This document shows, in pieces, positions 36,026 to 48,306 of a DNA stretch of 64,000 bases. The position numbers and the translations under genes are program-made. The DNA lies in NCBI GenBank assembly GCA_016508695.1, contig VNKQ01000019.1:248001-312000 (forward strand), read 5' to 3'. The notes under the pieces were generated by a model. That model made no database searches, was not told the origin of the DNA, and saw only the letters and a list, made by a program, of their open reading frames with translations. This stretch comes from Hyphodiscus hymeniophilus. Its lineage: Eukaryota > Ascomycota > Leotiomycetes > Helotiales > Hyphodiscaceae. How positions within the stretch are numbered: the first letter of the stretch is position 1; every line of letters begins with the position of its first letter.

Positions 36026-39025
36026 GTATTAGTTTTTATATTATTAATATAGAGAAAGATTATTTCCTGGCTTTATAACTATTTGCGAGATAAGTAAGTT
36101 TATAAATAGTCTTAAATTATAGGATATATTTATTAGCTTTAGTCTTTTTACTTTAAAAGTAAGTTTACTATATATAATAAGACTTTATTTTCTCTTATAA
36201 AGTTAAGTAGTTATTATAACCTAAATAGGAAAAGATAAGGTTAAGGGTAGTAATAAAACTTATTACTAACGCGTTTTTTTATTTAGCGTACCCCTTTATT
36301 ATAATACTTTTAGTCTAACGCGTCTTTTTTATTTAAACTTATCTTCTTTCGTATATATTATATACTATTTACTTTATTACTCGATATATAATATATCTTC
36401 TTCTCGTAATTTAAATAATAACTAGACTAGTAATCGCGGATTTAATATAGCTAGTAGAATCTATTATATATTATAGTATAGTAATAGCCTACTAACTTCG
36501 TTATAGAGTATTAACTAGCTAAATAAAGACTTTTATAGCCGTCGATAGCTATTACTTAAACGCAAAGAAAGCTATAATTTACGAGTAAAGGGCTTATATA
36601 TATTAGTAGTAAGACTAATCCTAATATATAAAAGACGTAAAAGGCTAATACTTAATAAAGTAAGAGTACGTATATATATAAGGTAGGGTAGAAACCCCCC
36701 CTAATAGATTACTTAAATCCTATATTTAAACTCTCTAGTTACGACTTAATATCCTTTTATAGCTCTTAACCCCAAAGGAGTTCTTATTACGCACTTATAA
36801 AAACAAGTATTAATACTAGATTTACTACGTTAACCCCGTTTCTATAGGGCTAGCTAAAGGTATAAACCGCACGTAAGAATCTAATATAAGCTAAGAGGGC
36901 TAAATACTTAGAGCGGGAAATCGAAATAAATACGTTAATTATAGTAAGTACTTAGGCAAGCGAGTAACTAGAAATAATATAATAAATATAGTCTAAAGAG
37001 GACGAGAATATATTAGGTTAAGCTATAATTAAAGCCTAGAGAATAGTAATATACTAATAAAACGTAAATAGCTTTTAGTTCTATAAGCTAAAAGAGGTTA
37101 TTATATAAAAGGTATTTATAATTATAGAGATATACTTTGGCTAATAAATAATAGATACGAGATTTTATTAGTAAATAACATTTTATTATAATTATAGTAA
37201 TATAGAGAATTATAGACTATAAATATAATTACTAAGTTGTAGGGCTTAGTAAGGCTTAAGTATTAATATTTTATACTCGGCTACTTAATAATCACGTAAT
37301 GCTTTCGCCTAATATAATAAAGGTATTTAAGCTCTAATACTTAGAAATAGTTATTACTTATATTTTATAGCTAGGGGATAAAAAATAAACGAGTTTATTA
37401 ATTATAAAGTATCTTAGCCATTTCTTTTAACTAGGCAAATATTAGGCTAGTATCTAATATATAATTATATAGTAATAATTTAAACTTATTCTAGCGTATA
37501 CAATTATAATAGTCTATATTTATATCCTAATTGTAATTAAAGATAAAGTACGTAGTAATAAGAGATTAGCTATTATTATAAGCAAAAATAGCGGTTTGGA
37601 TTCTCCTCTCTTTTAATATACTAGCTAATTACTTTTACTTTAGCTATCTTTTATAAGGTTAAGAATAGTTAGTAAGATATAAGTAATAAAAAGTAAAGAC
37701 TCCTTATAATAAGATTAAGTAAAAAGGTTAAGAGATACATTATAACTAATTAGTTAGCTAAAGATACAAATCTAATACCAAATAAGTTTAAAGATATAAT
37801 AGACGACCTAATAAATAATCTTAACTTTATAAAGGAATTAGTAAGTTCTATTAGTATATTTTATAGCAAGTATATTAATTTAATTGCCTAAGAGGGTTAC
37901 GAGTCTAAAAGTAATATAAGCTATTACTAAACTTTATAACTTAATTAAAGTTCAAATACTAAGGCTTTATAAGAAGACGAGGAGCTTTTTAATATTTAAA
38001 GAGCGGATAAGGGAGATATAAATACTAAGTTTATAATAGAAATATTAGCTTGAGATTAAAGACTCGCTAATATACTCGATACTAATCCTCTTATAGTTAA
38101 AACTATTACTAATAGTAATTAGGCCTCTTATTATATTATTAGAGATATTAACTACCTAATAGATTATAAGAGTAATAGTATAGCGAGTAATAATAACGAA
38201 GAGTAACTATTAAATAATTACGAGAGTAATAACTTAAGCGATAATATAGATTTAAGTTTAGAATTATAGGGTAATATTTCTCTTTTATATATTTAATAGC
38301 GTATATATTAATAATATATTTATTATAAATATTAATAATAGTAGTAGTAATAAGTATAATAAGATATTATAAGTACTCTCCCCTTACTCCCTTTAAAGGC
38401 GCGAGCCCTCGCAAGAGCTTTTAATATTATTACGAGATAGAAAGACGAAATTTATAATAAAAGTAGAGAATAAAGTAAAGGCCTTTAAATAAGGTATAAT
38501 TCGAAAAGCTCTAGACGAATTTAATATAAACTTATCTACTTATCTTATAAAACGCTTAAAGGTAGCTATAATAAAACTTATAAGTCTTTTTATACGTTTT
38601 TATTATAATAGCTAATTAAGTTTGCCTTTTACTTAAAAGATAGGTCTAAAAGCGCTAGCCTATACTTTAAAGAGTCTATATTCTAAGCTATTAATATTAT
38701 TATAAGTCTATAACTTATAGTAAAAAAAAGAAGCGAAGTTAAATAAAAATATAACGTAAGATAAGTTTCTATTATTAGTTAGAGTAAAGGCTAATAAGTA
38801 TAATTTATATTAGAGAAGAATAAATAAGCTAGAAGAATAAGAGCTAATTCTAAATAAAGGTTATCTAATATATAATAATAATTTTATAGATAGTCTTATA
38901 ATAGTATTAGTAGTAGGTTAGAAACGCTAACTAGTTTAAACTACGCCTTTCCTAGGCGGTTATAATAATAATAAAGCCTAATAATATCGCTAGCGTATTT
39001 AAAAAGGATTTGAGATATATATTAG

Positions 39026-39120
39026 GTGTATTTGGGATTTAAGTATATTTGGGATTTAAGTATATTTAGGATTTAGGTATATTTAGGATTTAGGCGCATT
39101 TGGGATTTAAGCGTATTTAG
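39026..39120. repeat. 17-bp tandem repeat, about 5.5 copies
   Basis: Unit GTATATTTGGGATTTAA, with small changes. It lies 0.55 kb inside the right end of the DNA transposon. Confidence 0.9.
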
Positions 39121-39670
39121 AGAGGATTTTAGACGTATTTTTAGCGAACTTAGGATTTTTAAGTGTATAAGTAGGATTTGGATATAAGAGTCTTAAGGCG
39201 GAGAAACATTTTATATATAAGTATAATAAGCTTTCCTTATCTCTGGCGATATTATAATATATAGTACTATTTGTAATAATAGTATTAATAGTAATAGGGA
39301 AGATTACAACTATAGTAGTAATAATAGTAACGATAGTATTAGTAAAGATCGCGACTATAATAATAATAGTAGTATTAATTATAGCGATATAAAAGTAAGT
39401 AGCTTTAGTTTTACTTACGATAATAGTACTATTAGCGATATTAAACCTATTTACACTAAAACGATCTATAGCCTAGATATCGATAGTAATAAGAACTACG
39501 TATATAGGGTAGACGTTACTAATAATTCTAATGTGATTACTAGGGTTATAGTAATAATTACTTGATATGTATTATAAATTTAATAGAGCCAAATTTTTGG
39601 ACTTGCCTAAAATACGTATAGTGTGGCACTAATAGGCGTTTGGCACTACTAATAGCCGAATGGCAGCTAC

Positions 39671-39695
39671 CTGATATAAAAAACTTTTGCTAATG
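39671..39695 (-). repeat. right terminal inverted repeat
   Basis: The reverse complement reads CATTAGCAAAAGTTTT then TTATATCAG, pairing with 22754-22778. Just inside it, TTGGCACTA-like words are repeated (39630-39660). Confidence 0.85.
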
Positions 39696-41448
39696 GGGGC
39701 TTATTATACGTCTATATTAATAGTACTTTATAATAAGGGTTAGCGAGTAAAGTATTAATATTAGTAGGATATCTAGTTCTAAGGCTATATCGGAGGTGGC
39801 TTATTTAAGAATAATATAACAAAGTAAATAAGGGTTATATTTCCCTAGTAATATATATTTCTTATATACTATATACGTATTACTTTAATATAAGCTCGAT
39901 TATTATAATATTAAAAATCTATTACTTTTAGTTCCGGGTATATAATTAATATATAACCTTACTTTATATAATTATAATAAGTAATACTTTTATTAAACTA
40001 GTTATTTAGTAGTTTATATAAGTTTAGAGGCTAAGCTATAACTTAAGTATAGGCCGATAATAATAGCGATAAGGAAGGTTTCGCAGCTAACGTTTCTTAG
40101 AAGACCTTTAAGGCTTTAAGTATCTTTACGTTAATTTGTATTTAACTAAGTACTTAATATATATTTTTCTTATTATCGTCTTTATTATTATTATCAAACG
40201 GACTCGCCTTACCTATTAAACGAGTAGCTATTACTAGTATATTTCGTATATTAGCGAATTTATATTCTATAATAAGTTATTTATTTTTATTAATTTATAC
40301 TAATATATAAAAATGTATTTAGACTCGATATTAAAGGTCTATATTAATTAAGCTACTTAAAGTATAATAAGCTACTTTATTTTATAAATTAGTATTATAG
40401 CGTTTATTTAGCTTCTTTACTCGCTTTAAGTATTAGGGTTCTAATTTCTTCTCTCTTTAGCAAATATTATAAACCTCTTATTATACTAAGAACTTTTAAT
40501 TAAAATTATCCGTATTATAGTTATACTTTGCTTAAAAAGCTTTCTTAAGCTTTAGTTAACTACTTCTTATATTTTTAGTAACTATACTATATTAGACCTT
40601 AGCTTTACCTAATAACCCTACTCGAAATTAAACTCTTATTACTAATTCCTTTATAGCTATTTTTACTTAATTTATTATATTAAACTCTAGGGTCTTAATA
40701 TACTTATTTATATCCTCGTAAGCTAACCTACTAAAAGTAGACTAAGAGATCGTTATAATAATAGCTAGAAAGTTAGATATTTAGGGTATAAGAGATATAA
40801 GAATTAGTAATATCTAAAGTAATATCGTAAAGAGAAGAAGTAAAATAAGTATTAACTCGGAAGTAATAAAGGATATAAGAGTATCTTTAAGAGGATTTAA
40901 TAATATAAGAGATTAAAGTATATTAGTTAAAGTTCGAAAGAGATTTAGTCTTTAATAAGAAGGATTAAGTAAAGGGGGAATATTTTGTCTTATTTTAAGT
41001 TGCTTTTAACTTAATAAAAACTCTTTAGAAATCGAATTACTTAAGGATTTATTAGCTAGTAACTTTTAACCGGCTAGTAACTCTTAGTTTAAAATTAGTA
41101 TTTATATTTAGTAAGGTAATAATAAGATATATTAATTAATAATATTACTATAAGGTAATAAATATAAAAAGAGAAATATTAATATAAAAAAAGCCCTTTT
41201 TTAAACGCTTAAGTAATTAGTAAGTTAAACTAAGAGGTATTTGAGAGTATAAAATCTCTCTAAAAGTCAAATTAACTCGATATTCTAAAGTTCGAGAAAA
41301 GAGAGTAAAAGACGCAAAAAATTAGGCTTAAGTATTATTATAAGAAAACACAAATATAAACTATTATAATTATTATAACTAAGGGGTCGAATCGTATAAT
41401 AAACTTAGATAAAAGGTTCGGAAAAAAAGAGCTTATAATAATCTTAAG

Positions 41449-41466
41449 GCTTTCGCGAGAGAGCTA
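41449..41466 (-). other. primer-binding-site-like sequence
   Basis: On the minus strand TAGCTCTCTCGCGAAAGC directly follows the right (5') LTR. A PBS normally starts TGG; TAG is what RIP makes of it. The matching tRNA was not identified. Confidence 0.5.
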
Positions 41467-41600
41467 TAAAACGGGTCTATTTGTATTAAGTAGTAAGTTA
41501 ATTTCTTCTAAGGTTTCCTTAAAAGAAGGATCTCATTCTAGCTAGGAGCCTAACCGCTATAGGTATCGCTCAACACGTGATTCCAAATCCAGCCTCTACA
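41467..41600 (-). repeat. LTR (right copy, 5' LTR of the minus-strand element)
   Basis: 134 bp, same length as the left copy. It keeps the terminal CTCTACA that the left copy has lost. GGGG (41601-41604) follows, then normal-composition DNA. Confidence 0.9.
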
Positions 41601-41604
41601 GGGG

Positions 41605-43237
41605 TAACTCGCTTGAATTTAGCCGACCCCTTTTCCGACGTTGACCCGACTTCGAATCTTTGTGAATATGTGCTTCGCACAACCAGATCGGAAAAACACA
41701 CCTGGATACTTGGACAGAGAAATTTTTGTAGAAACTGAAACAGAAAAGAAATTAGATCGTTCTCTATTGTACAAGGACAGTGTCAGTTCGAAGGTATCAG
41801 ATCTATCGGCACTTTCCGCGTATTCTGACGGCTCATGTTGTAAGTCTGTGACTGCGTACTCCTAGAACTCAGCACTGACTCCCTGCAGCGTCAGTCGCAC
41901 TTGGTGCGGATAATATTTATTCCGTCTTTGAACCCTTAAAGTACAGATCGACATGCGGCTTTTCTGAGCCAGATGTTCAGCCCCTCCTTGGCTCGGGATA
42001 AATACAGCGGGCTGCTTATTTTTCAGAGTCTCAGCATCACCAGCTCCTCTTTTGTTTTAATGCCATGATCTCGTTTGTCAGGGAGCAACTGTCCTCTCCT
42101 TGGCATTGGCACTCACAGCAAGGCGTAGTTTTCAATAGCTGGAAATCCGGACTAAAAGTCTGCGAAACAGTCTGACCTCTCTCTGCGCACGGTTGTCGTT
42201 TACTTGCGCAACCTCAACTCTCTTCATTGAAAAAAGGGATGCATTGAATCGGTCATTATCGTCTCATAAGCCCGGTTTCGATGAGAGTGAGACTCTGATT
42301 CAAGAATGAGATTGTTTACAATCAAAACCTAACATAAATGGGGTATCAGCTTGATGCCCGTGGAAAACGGGTTGATCTAGCCTCAGCCACAGCGTGTGGC
42401 TGGAGCCCACGGCGTCAGTGCAAAACGGGAGAGCCCCCTGCTTCATTCATCCCTTGCTGGTTTGCGATAAAGATCAACAAACTTATCTCGCTCCATCTCA
42501 ATTTCCACTCCGCTGACAGCTTGGAAGCGTCAAAGCTTTACGGTTCAAGTGTCCATGGAGAAGTGATCGACTGCAGACCATCCCAAGTCAATAGCAACAT
42601 GCTTTAGTGCTCTGCCAGTGCCAGCCCGCAGCAAAGCTATCTTGGTTTGCGGCAAGGCTCCTCTTTCACGAGGCTGCCGCTGCACGCCATCTTCTGGTCT
42701 TTTGGCGGACTATTTTACGTTCATCCCCTCGGTGAAACTATTCAGCTGCTTTCGATTAGAAGCATCCCATGGCTCCTTGGTACTCATTATTATCGATAGC
42801 AGAGGCAAAGAAAGCGAGAAAGACTTTCTTCTTCGGTGAGGCTCTCAGAGCCTCTCTTGCGGCTGTCATTTGTTCGGAGGGCGTGCTGAACAGCAAGTTG
42901 CTTACTCTCCCGCTTACTGCCAAGCAAAATAGAATACGAGGGGGAAGCTGATCTACAATACTGGCTAGTACAGCGATCATGCATGCGCCTCCTGGGGAAA
43001 ATCAGCCCTTGGAAGTTGATCTTAGCAGGGTTTACCCTCCTAATGCCGTGGATATTTGTTGTCTTATTTACCATCCCTCCGTGCTCAAAAGTCATTGATT
43101 CCTAGCCGTCTTTCAGGAATCAGTCTTCATCTAACAGCGTTCTTTCTTGTCCTTGGCAGCACTCGTTTTCTGCCTTTAATGATCATTACTTAATTTATTT
43201 GGCTGTTTACATTTCCCGTTCTTAAACTCTCACGGTC
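41605..43237. other. intergenic between transposon edge and glyoxal oxidase gene
   Basis: Base composition returns to normal at once. Short frames exist (for example an ATG frame of 89 codons at 42338-42607) but none shows family motifs or splice support. A TATA-like GGGATAAATACAGC occurs near 41995. Confidence 0.5.
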
Positions 43238-46014
43238 ATGGGTCGGAGTACCAGGTCTGCTCTCAGAGCCTTGCTCTTGACATCAGTCGTAAGGGCTCCC
43301 TCATATTGAGAGTGTAGTCTTCTCGCTGACTCAGATTGCACAGCTCGCTACAACATGTTCCGGCATTGTTGTCGAAAAGAGGCAATCTGCCGTAACAGGT
43401 TGGACATACTACGGTTGTCAGACAGAGGCCACCAACGCAAGAGCTCTAGCTTCCAAGGCTACTGCATACGATACTATGACCTTGGAGTCTTGTGCCTCAG
43501 ATTGTGCCGGATATACATATTTCGGAACTGAATATGGACGTGAATGGTAGGATCATCATGTACTATTCATTCAAATTCTGTTCTGACTTCACACAGTTAC
43601 TGCGGAAATAGTTTCTCCGCTGGCTCGACAGTCGCCCCCAAGTCCGATTGTAGCTCTACATGTGGCGGCAATTCCAAAGAGATATGTGGAGCTGGAAATC
43701 GACTCTCGGTTTACAAGAAAGGTGCTGGGTCTGGCACAAGTACTACAACTGGGAAAGGGGCTACAACTACGCCTGTCACTCCTCCAACCCAACCAGCTGG
43801 GCCAGGACCGCAAAAGACTGGACTACCCTCCGGATGGGTCTATTCTGGATGCCTCCAGTGAGTCTTGAGCTTCCACCATGCCCATATATTTCATGAAATC
43901 TAAGTATGCAAATAGGGACAACATTCCATCGAAAGAGGACCCTAATCAGAGGATCTCGGTTTTCCCATACAAAGTCACGGACGATAACATGAATACCGCT
44001 CCCCGCTGCATCAAAGCATGCCAGCAGTATGGCTTCAACGCAGCTGGGCTTGAATACGGCTCGCAATGCTGTAAGTTTCTAGTTGACATTGTCATAATTG
44101 TCTCCCTGCTCACGACGTCTAGACTGCGGGGACATCCAAAACATCAAGGTAGCATCAGCACCAGGAACCTCGACTAATCCAGCCGATACACAATTTTATA
44201 CATACGCCACCCCACCTCAAAAAGTTGACGACTCTCAGTGCAACGCTCAGTGCAGCGGTGCCACCAATTATTACTGCGGTTCTGGAAATCTCCTGTCCTA
44301 CTACTCCTGGACAGCCCCGACGACGAAGTGGGCGTTTCCTACCGGAAACAACGCCGGAAAGTATTCTTTACTCATCGGAGGCGTAACTGTACCACTCATT
44401 ACAGCGCAGATGATTACGGGTAAAGTCACATTTGTGGAAAAAGCAGGGACTGGCAACCCAAACGGAACGGGAGCATATGAACTCGACTTGTCGCAAATCA
44501 GTAACTTCGGCAATGCTTGGAGACAGATGACGCCAATGAAGACTGATGTCTTTTGTTCCGCTGGCCTTATACTCCCCGATAAAGCTGGGAGGCAGCTAAC
44601 CGTTGGAGGTTGGAACGGTCAGTCACTTAGCGGCGTGCGTCTCTACTGGCCTGATGGGTCCGCCGGTAAGAAGGGGACAAATCAATGGACTGAAGATCCA
44701 AACAACCTCCAGTAAGTGCGACACAACACCTCGGCGCAGATCAAAAAAATGCGGCGGTATATTAACCCTGAATCATCTAGATTGCTTGTTCCCAGATGGT
44801 ATCCCTCGGCGATGATCATGGCGAACGGCTCCATTCTTGTCGTTGGAGGAGAAATTGGCAACAACGAAGCAGAGCAACCCAACCTGGAAATCCTCCCAAA
44901 AACCGGGGGCGGAACCGTCAATCTGCCTTTCTTATCAGACACAGCCCCTTTCAATCTCTATCCATATATCATGGTCGTGCCGACGGGAATATTCATCCTC
45001 TACTATAACGAAGCCCGGATATTAAACGAGAAGACTTTTGCCACCATCAAGACGTTGCCTAATGTCCCAGGAGCGGTAAATGATCCAACTGGAGGACGAT
45101 CCTATCAATTGCAGGGTACGACGGTGGCCTTACCTCAACATGCGCCTTTTACTGATCCCATCTCTATCATGGCTTGTGGTGGGTCTACTCAAGGCGGCGG
45201 GTACGCGATCGATAATTGTGCTTCCACGCAACCCGAAGCCAGCAACCCAACGTGGACGATAGAAAGAATGGCAAGTTCTCGCTACCCTTTGTTGGTAGTT
45301 TGGACCCCGTACTAACTTAAATCTCAGCCCTCTCGAAGAGTCATGCCAGCTATGGCCGGTCTCCCAGATGGCACCTATCTCATCTGCAACGGAGGACAGC
45401 ACGGCGTAGCAGGGTTCGGTCTCGGCGGCTCCCCCAACTTGAATGCAGTGATCTACGACCCCACAAAGCCCGTCAATCAACGTATGAGCGTCATGGCAAA
45501 TACTACCGTCGCTCGTCTTTACCACTCGGAAGCTATCGTTCTTCTTGACGGCAGAGTTATGATCTCCGGCTCGGACCCCACTGGGAACTACGACCCTACA
45601 GCTACAGGCAGTTTCCCTGAAGAATATCGAGTTGAAGTCTTCTCTCCTCCTTACCTATTGTCTGGAGCTGCCCGCCCAACCTTTACCATCACCAACAAGG
45701 ACTGGACGTACGCTTCAGCCATTACCTTTACCAGTTCTGTGACGGGCGTCAAGGTCTCGCTTCTAGGGTCTGTATCGAGTACGCACGGAAATAGTATGGG
45801 CCAGAGGACGTTATTCCCTGCTGTGTCGTGCTCTGGGACATCTTGCACTGTCACTGCGCCTCCGAACGCCCATGTCTGCCCTCCTGGCTGGTACATGATG
45901 TTCGTTCTAAATGGACCGACGCCTTCGGTTGGTCAGTATGTCAGGATTGGGGGAGACCCAGCAAAGCTAGGAAACTGGCCCAAGATCTCCGGATTTGCTC
46001 TCCCTGGCGTCTGA
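43238..46014 (+). CDS. secreted WSC-domain glyoxal/galactose oxidase-like protein
   Basis: Seven exons (43238-43288, 43335-43546, 43597-43857, 43916-44070, 44123-44711, 44781-45270, 45328-46014) give 814 residues. The N terminus MGRSTRSALRALLLTSV is a signal peptide, followed by VVEKR|Q, a kexin-like site. Two WSC domains (about 38-130 and 165-285) show the YGCQ...C..DC...Y.YFG.EYG.ECYCGNS pattern and bind carbohydrate in other proteins. A Thr/Pro/Gly linker separates them. The oxidase part has RWYPSAMIMANGSILVVGGE, MPAMAGLPDGTYLICNGGQH, RLYHSEAIVLLDGRVMISGS and STHGNSMGQR. These supply the Tyr-His and His copper ligands of the AA5 copper-radical family; FCSAG supplies the likely cross-linking Cys. 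It probably oxidises aldehydes or alcohols at the wall and yields H2O2. The last intron (45271-45327) is GC-AG. Confidence 0.87.
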
Positions 46015-46433
46015 GTCCCCAAAATGTAGCCCCTGCACCGACATGGACTTTCACTGTAGTTTTATCCGAGTTGGCGGTCACGAGCGGATTTCTTGCACTA
46101 ATTTTTGGTGTTGGATTGCATGTAGAACGTATTGGGACGTGCTTCATTTTCAAGCCAACCCAGTCCAGTCTGATACTGCTCATAGCTTTAATGATAATAT
46201 TATGTTTACACACAATGAATCTCAGGAAGGAGCTTTTAACTTCAAAATCGCTGACGCTAGTGCAATCTTTCGAATCCTCGTGTTTCTCGCCATACTACAG
46301 GGCCAGGGTGACCATTCCGATGATCAGCATTGTATCTTTTGAGACGCTTAGTACATTTCCTGAAATATTGTTCTCCAGTTACTAACGCCAAACAACGCCA
46401 CCCCCTCCCAACCATTCTTGTTTGAAATTCCCT
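46015..46433. other. convergent intergenic region
   Basis: 3' regions of the oxidase gene (+) and ESA1 (-). No gene seen. Confidence 0.6.
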
Positions 46434-48097
46434 TTACCATCCCCACGTCCTCGTGCTAGCCGTGAAAACAGGCGGTTTCCATTGTATGGCCTCGGGATTA
46501 ATAACCTTCTTCTTCGACTTATCCTTCGCCAATTTCTCTTTCATGGCTTCATGTCTCTTGATGATATGCGTCGGCAGCACAATCTTATGTTCTCCCTTAT
46601 GATAAACCTGCATCTTCAACGCCTGTAGCGTACTCTCCACATCTAGCGGCGTCATAGCCAACAAACTAGCCAGCTGCTCGATCGAACATCGATCTTCTGA
46701 CTCGTTGTATTTTAGGAGAATGTCGACCAGGTTTTCTGTCCAGTATTGCCGATAAGACAGGAGACCAAGATCGGATAGAGGCTTCTCGGGTGAGCCGAGC
46801 TTGCCTTCAATTTTGGAGAGCTCGTATGAGAATTGGATGAGGAGACGGCCGTAACCTTTGCGTTGGAATTGTGGCAGTGTCAGGATACAAGCCACGTTGT
46901 AGCCTTCTGCAGATTCCTTTTCTTTGGAGAAGTAGCCGATTAGGTGGCAGCCCTTTTCGTCTCGTGTAGTCATGACGTAGAAGAGGAACGGGTCGACGTC
47001 GTAGTACAGAGTCTTGTGATCGAGAAACATCTTGGAAAGAAGACAGAGGTTTCGACACCACGTGCGTTGCCGCCGTCCGTCGATTTCGAAGAAAGAGACA
47101 TAGTCGTCACGATAAATCTCATTTCCAGGCGGGTGCTGTAACGTGCACTTTTGACGGTGGCGTGTGAAGGACTTGAAATCTCCATAGTAGCATAAGCAAA
47201 ACTCACAGATGTACATCAGATCCTCCTGTGTGAAAACTTCAGGATACGGCGAAAAGTACCACGGGTATAAGTCGAATTTCCCAAACTGTACTTTCGATAT
47301 GTTTCGTATCCTCGAGATCTCAGCTTGGTTCTGCGTCATGGATCCGCCTGTCCGCAGTTTCTCGATCTCCTCCTCTCGGCTGAAGTGCTCAGGTGGTTGT
47401 GTCTTTGCTATAATAGCTTCCGCAACGGCCTCGTCCACATCCATAGGATCGTCATCCTCTGCGCCAGGAGTGTTATCCAAATCTAAGGCCGCGACGAGTT
47501 CCCCTCCGTCGGCATCCGGTGTACCCTTTTGCGAATCGACGAATTCGGTCCATGGATGCGGTGTCGTTCCTTCCGAAGCAACGGAAGCTTCCCTTGTTGA
47601 AGTTGGCCGCTTCTGTGCTTTCTTCTGTGCAACTGCAGTCTTCTTCGCAGCTGGTGCAGCGGCTTTCTTTGCATCCTTTGGCTTCTCTGGACTTGGCCAT
47701 TCCACATCCTGATTAAAATGTATTCGCGCAGCAGGAACCCATTCGTCGAGACGTTTATTGAAATTGTCAAAGTTGCAATAGAATTGTCGGCCGGATTTGG
47801 TCTCTTTGATGGCTAGTATTTCAGCACGGCGAGCTTGGCCCTCCTGTAACATCTGTTAGCATTTGCACAATGTCTAGGCAGTATTCTGCGGATCAAATGG
47901 GATATTGGGGGTTGAACATGCCTTGGCCACCATAGCTATGCATCCTACTCTTCATACCCTGTTAGCAATGACCGTAGCCAACGCGAATGAGACGGACGTC
48001 GCACAACTCACCTCAACGTATCAATAGTCGCTCTTCCTTTCTGTTTCGGCGCCGGCGAGCCCACAGCCGCTTCCTTGTCCCTCTCGCCACCGGCCAT
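46434..48097 (-). CDS. ESA1: Esa1, MYST-family histone acetyltransferase (NuA4 catalytic subunit)
   Basis: Acetylates histone H4 and H2A in the nucleus as part of NuA4. Exons 48012-48097, 47922-47949 (28 nt) and 46434-47843 give 507 residues. The protein starts MAGGERDKEAAVGSPAPKQK. A chromo-barrel domain follows (RVGCIAMVAKEGQARRAEIL... FYCNFDNFNKRLDEWVP), then a Lys/Ala/Glu-rich linker. A C2HC zinc finger (YICEFCLCYYG... H..KC) precedes the MYST core with NVACILTLPQFQRKGYGRLL (catalytic Cys and acetyl-CoA loop) and LGSPEKPLSDLGLLSYR (catalytic Glu). Intron 1 is GT-AG (62 nt). Intron 2 (47844-47921) starts GCATGT, a GC-AG intron; splicing there restores the conserved chromo-barrel strand. 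It is divergent from REX4. Confidence 0.95.
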
Positions 48098-48306
48098 GAT
48101 GAGATTTGGAATTGTTTGGATGGAGATTAATTGTTGTTGATTGTTCTGGATTCGCGACGGAGTTGAAGTTTGGAGGGGCAAAGGCGAGGCTGCGGGGGCC
48201 GGTTAGCGCTAACTTTTAGAAAGCCTAGAAAGCCTCTCAAGTTTTTCTTTCCTTCAAACATTTCCTCAGCAGTAAACAGATATGTTTCGATAACAACAAT
48301 CACGAA
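48098..48306. promoter_or_regulatory. bidirectional promoter of ESA1 and REX4
   Basis: Only 209 bp separate the two divergent start codons, so both promoters must overlap here. No specific factor site is claimed. Confidence 0.6.

Larger units (their letters stand above)
22754..39695 (+). mobile_element. 16.9-kb Plavaka/KDZ-type DNA transposon, RIP-degraded, nested in the Gypsy element
   Basis: The ends form 25-bp terminal inverted repeats beginning CATTAG(T/C)AAAAGTTTT and ending ATATCAG, with two C/T differences. GGG lies just outside each end (22751-22753 and 39696-39698), a possible 3-bp target duplication. A plus-strand transposase relic of Plavaka type lies at about 33.0-34.5 kb. The remaining 15 kb has no intact frame but many tandem repeats. 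The flanking Gypsy sequence resumes on both sides. Whether all of the interior belongs to this one element is inference. Confidence 0.72.
12448..41600 (-). mobile_element. RIP-degraded Ty3/Gypsy-type LTR retrotransposon with nested insertions
   Basis: The AT-rich block starts and ends exactly at two 134-bp direct repeats that begin TG (TA in the right copy) and end CA (TA in the left copy), flanked by GGGG. Reading the minus strand, a TGG-type PBS-like site follows the right LTR and a purine tract (AGGGGAG) precedes the left LTR. Integrase and reverse-transcriptase relics lie on the same strand, so the right LTR is the 5' LTR. CpA/TpG are scarce, stops fill all frames, and no coding capacity remains. 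Of the 29.2 kb, 16.9 kb is a nested DNA transposon and 0.45 kb a MITE, leaving about 11.7 kb, long for a Gypsy element. Further nested pieces are therefore possible. Confidence 0.85.

Noticed and set aside
12448..41600. Starship-type giant element
   Set aside because: No tyrosine-recombinase captain relic or DUF3435-like motif was seen at either edge. LTRs, target duplication and Gypsy relics explain the borders better.
42338..42607. 89-codon ATG frame between the transposon and the oxidase gene
   Set aside because: No recognisable motif, no splice context and no neighbours that would support it. It is kept as intergenic.
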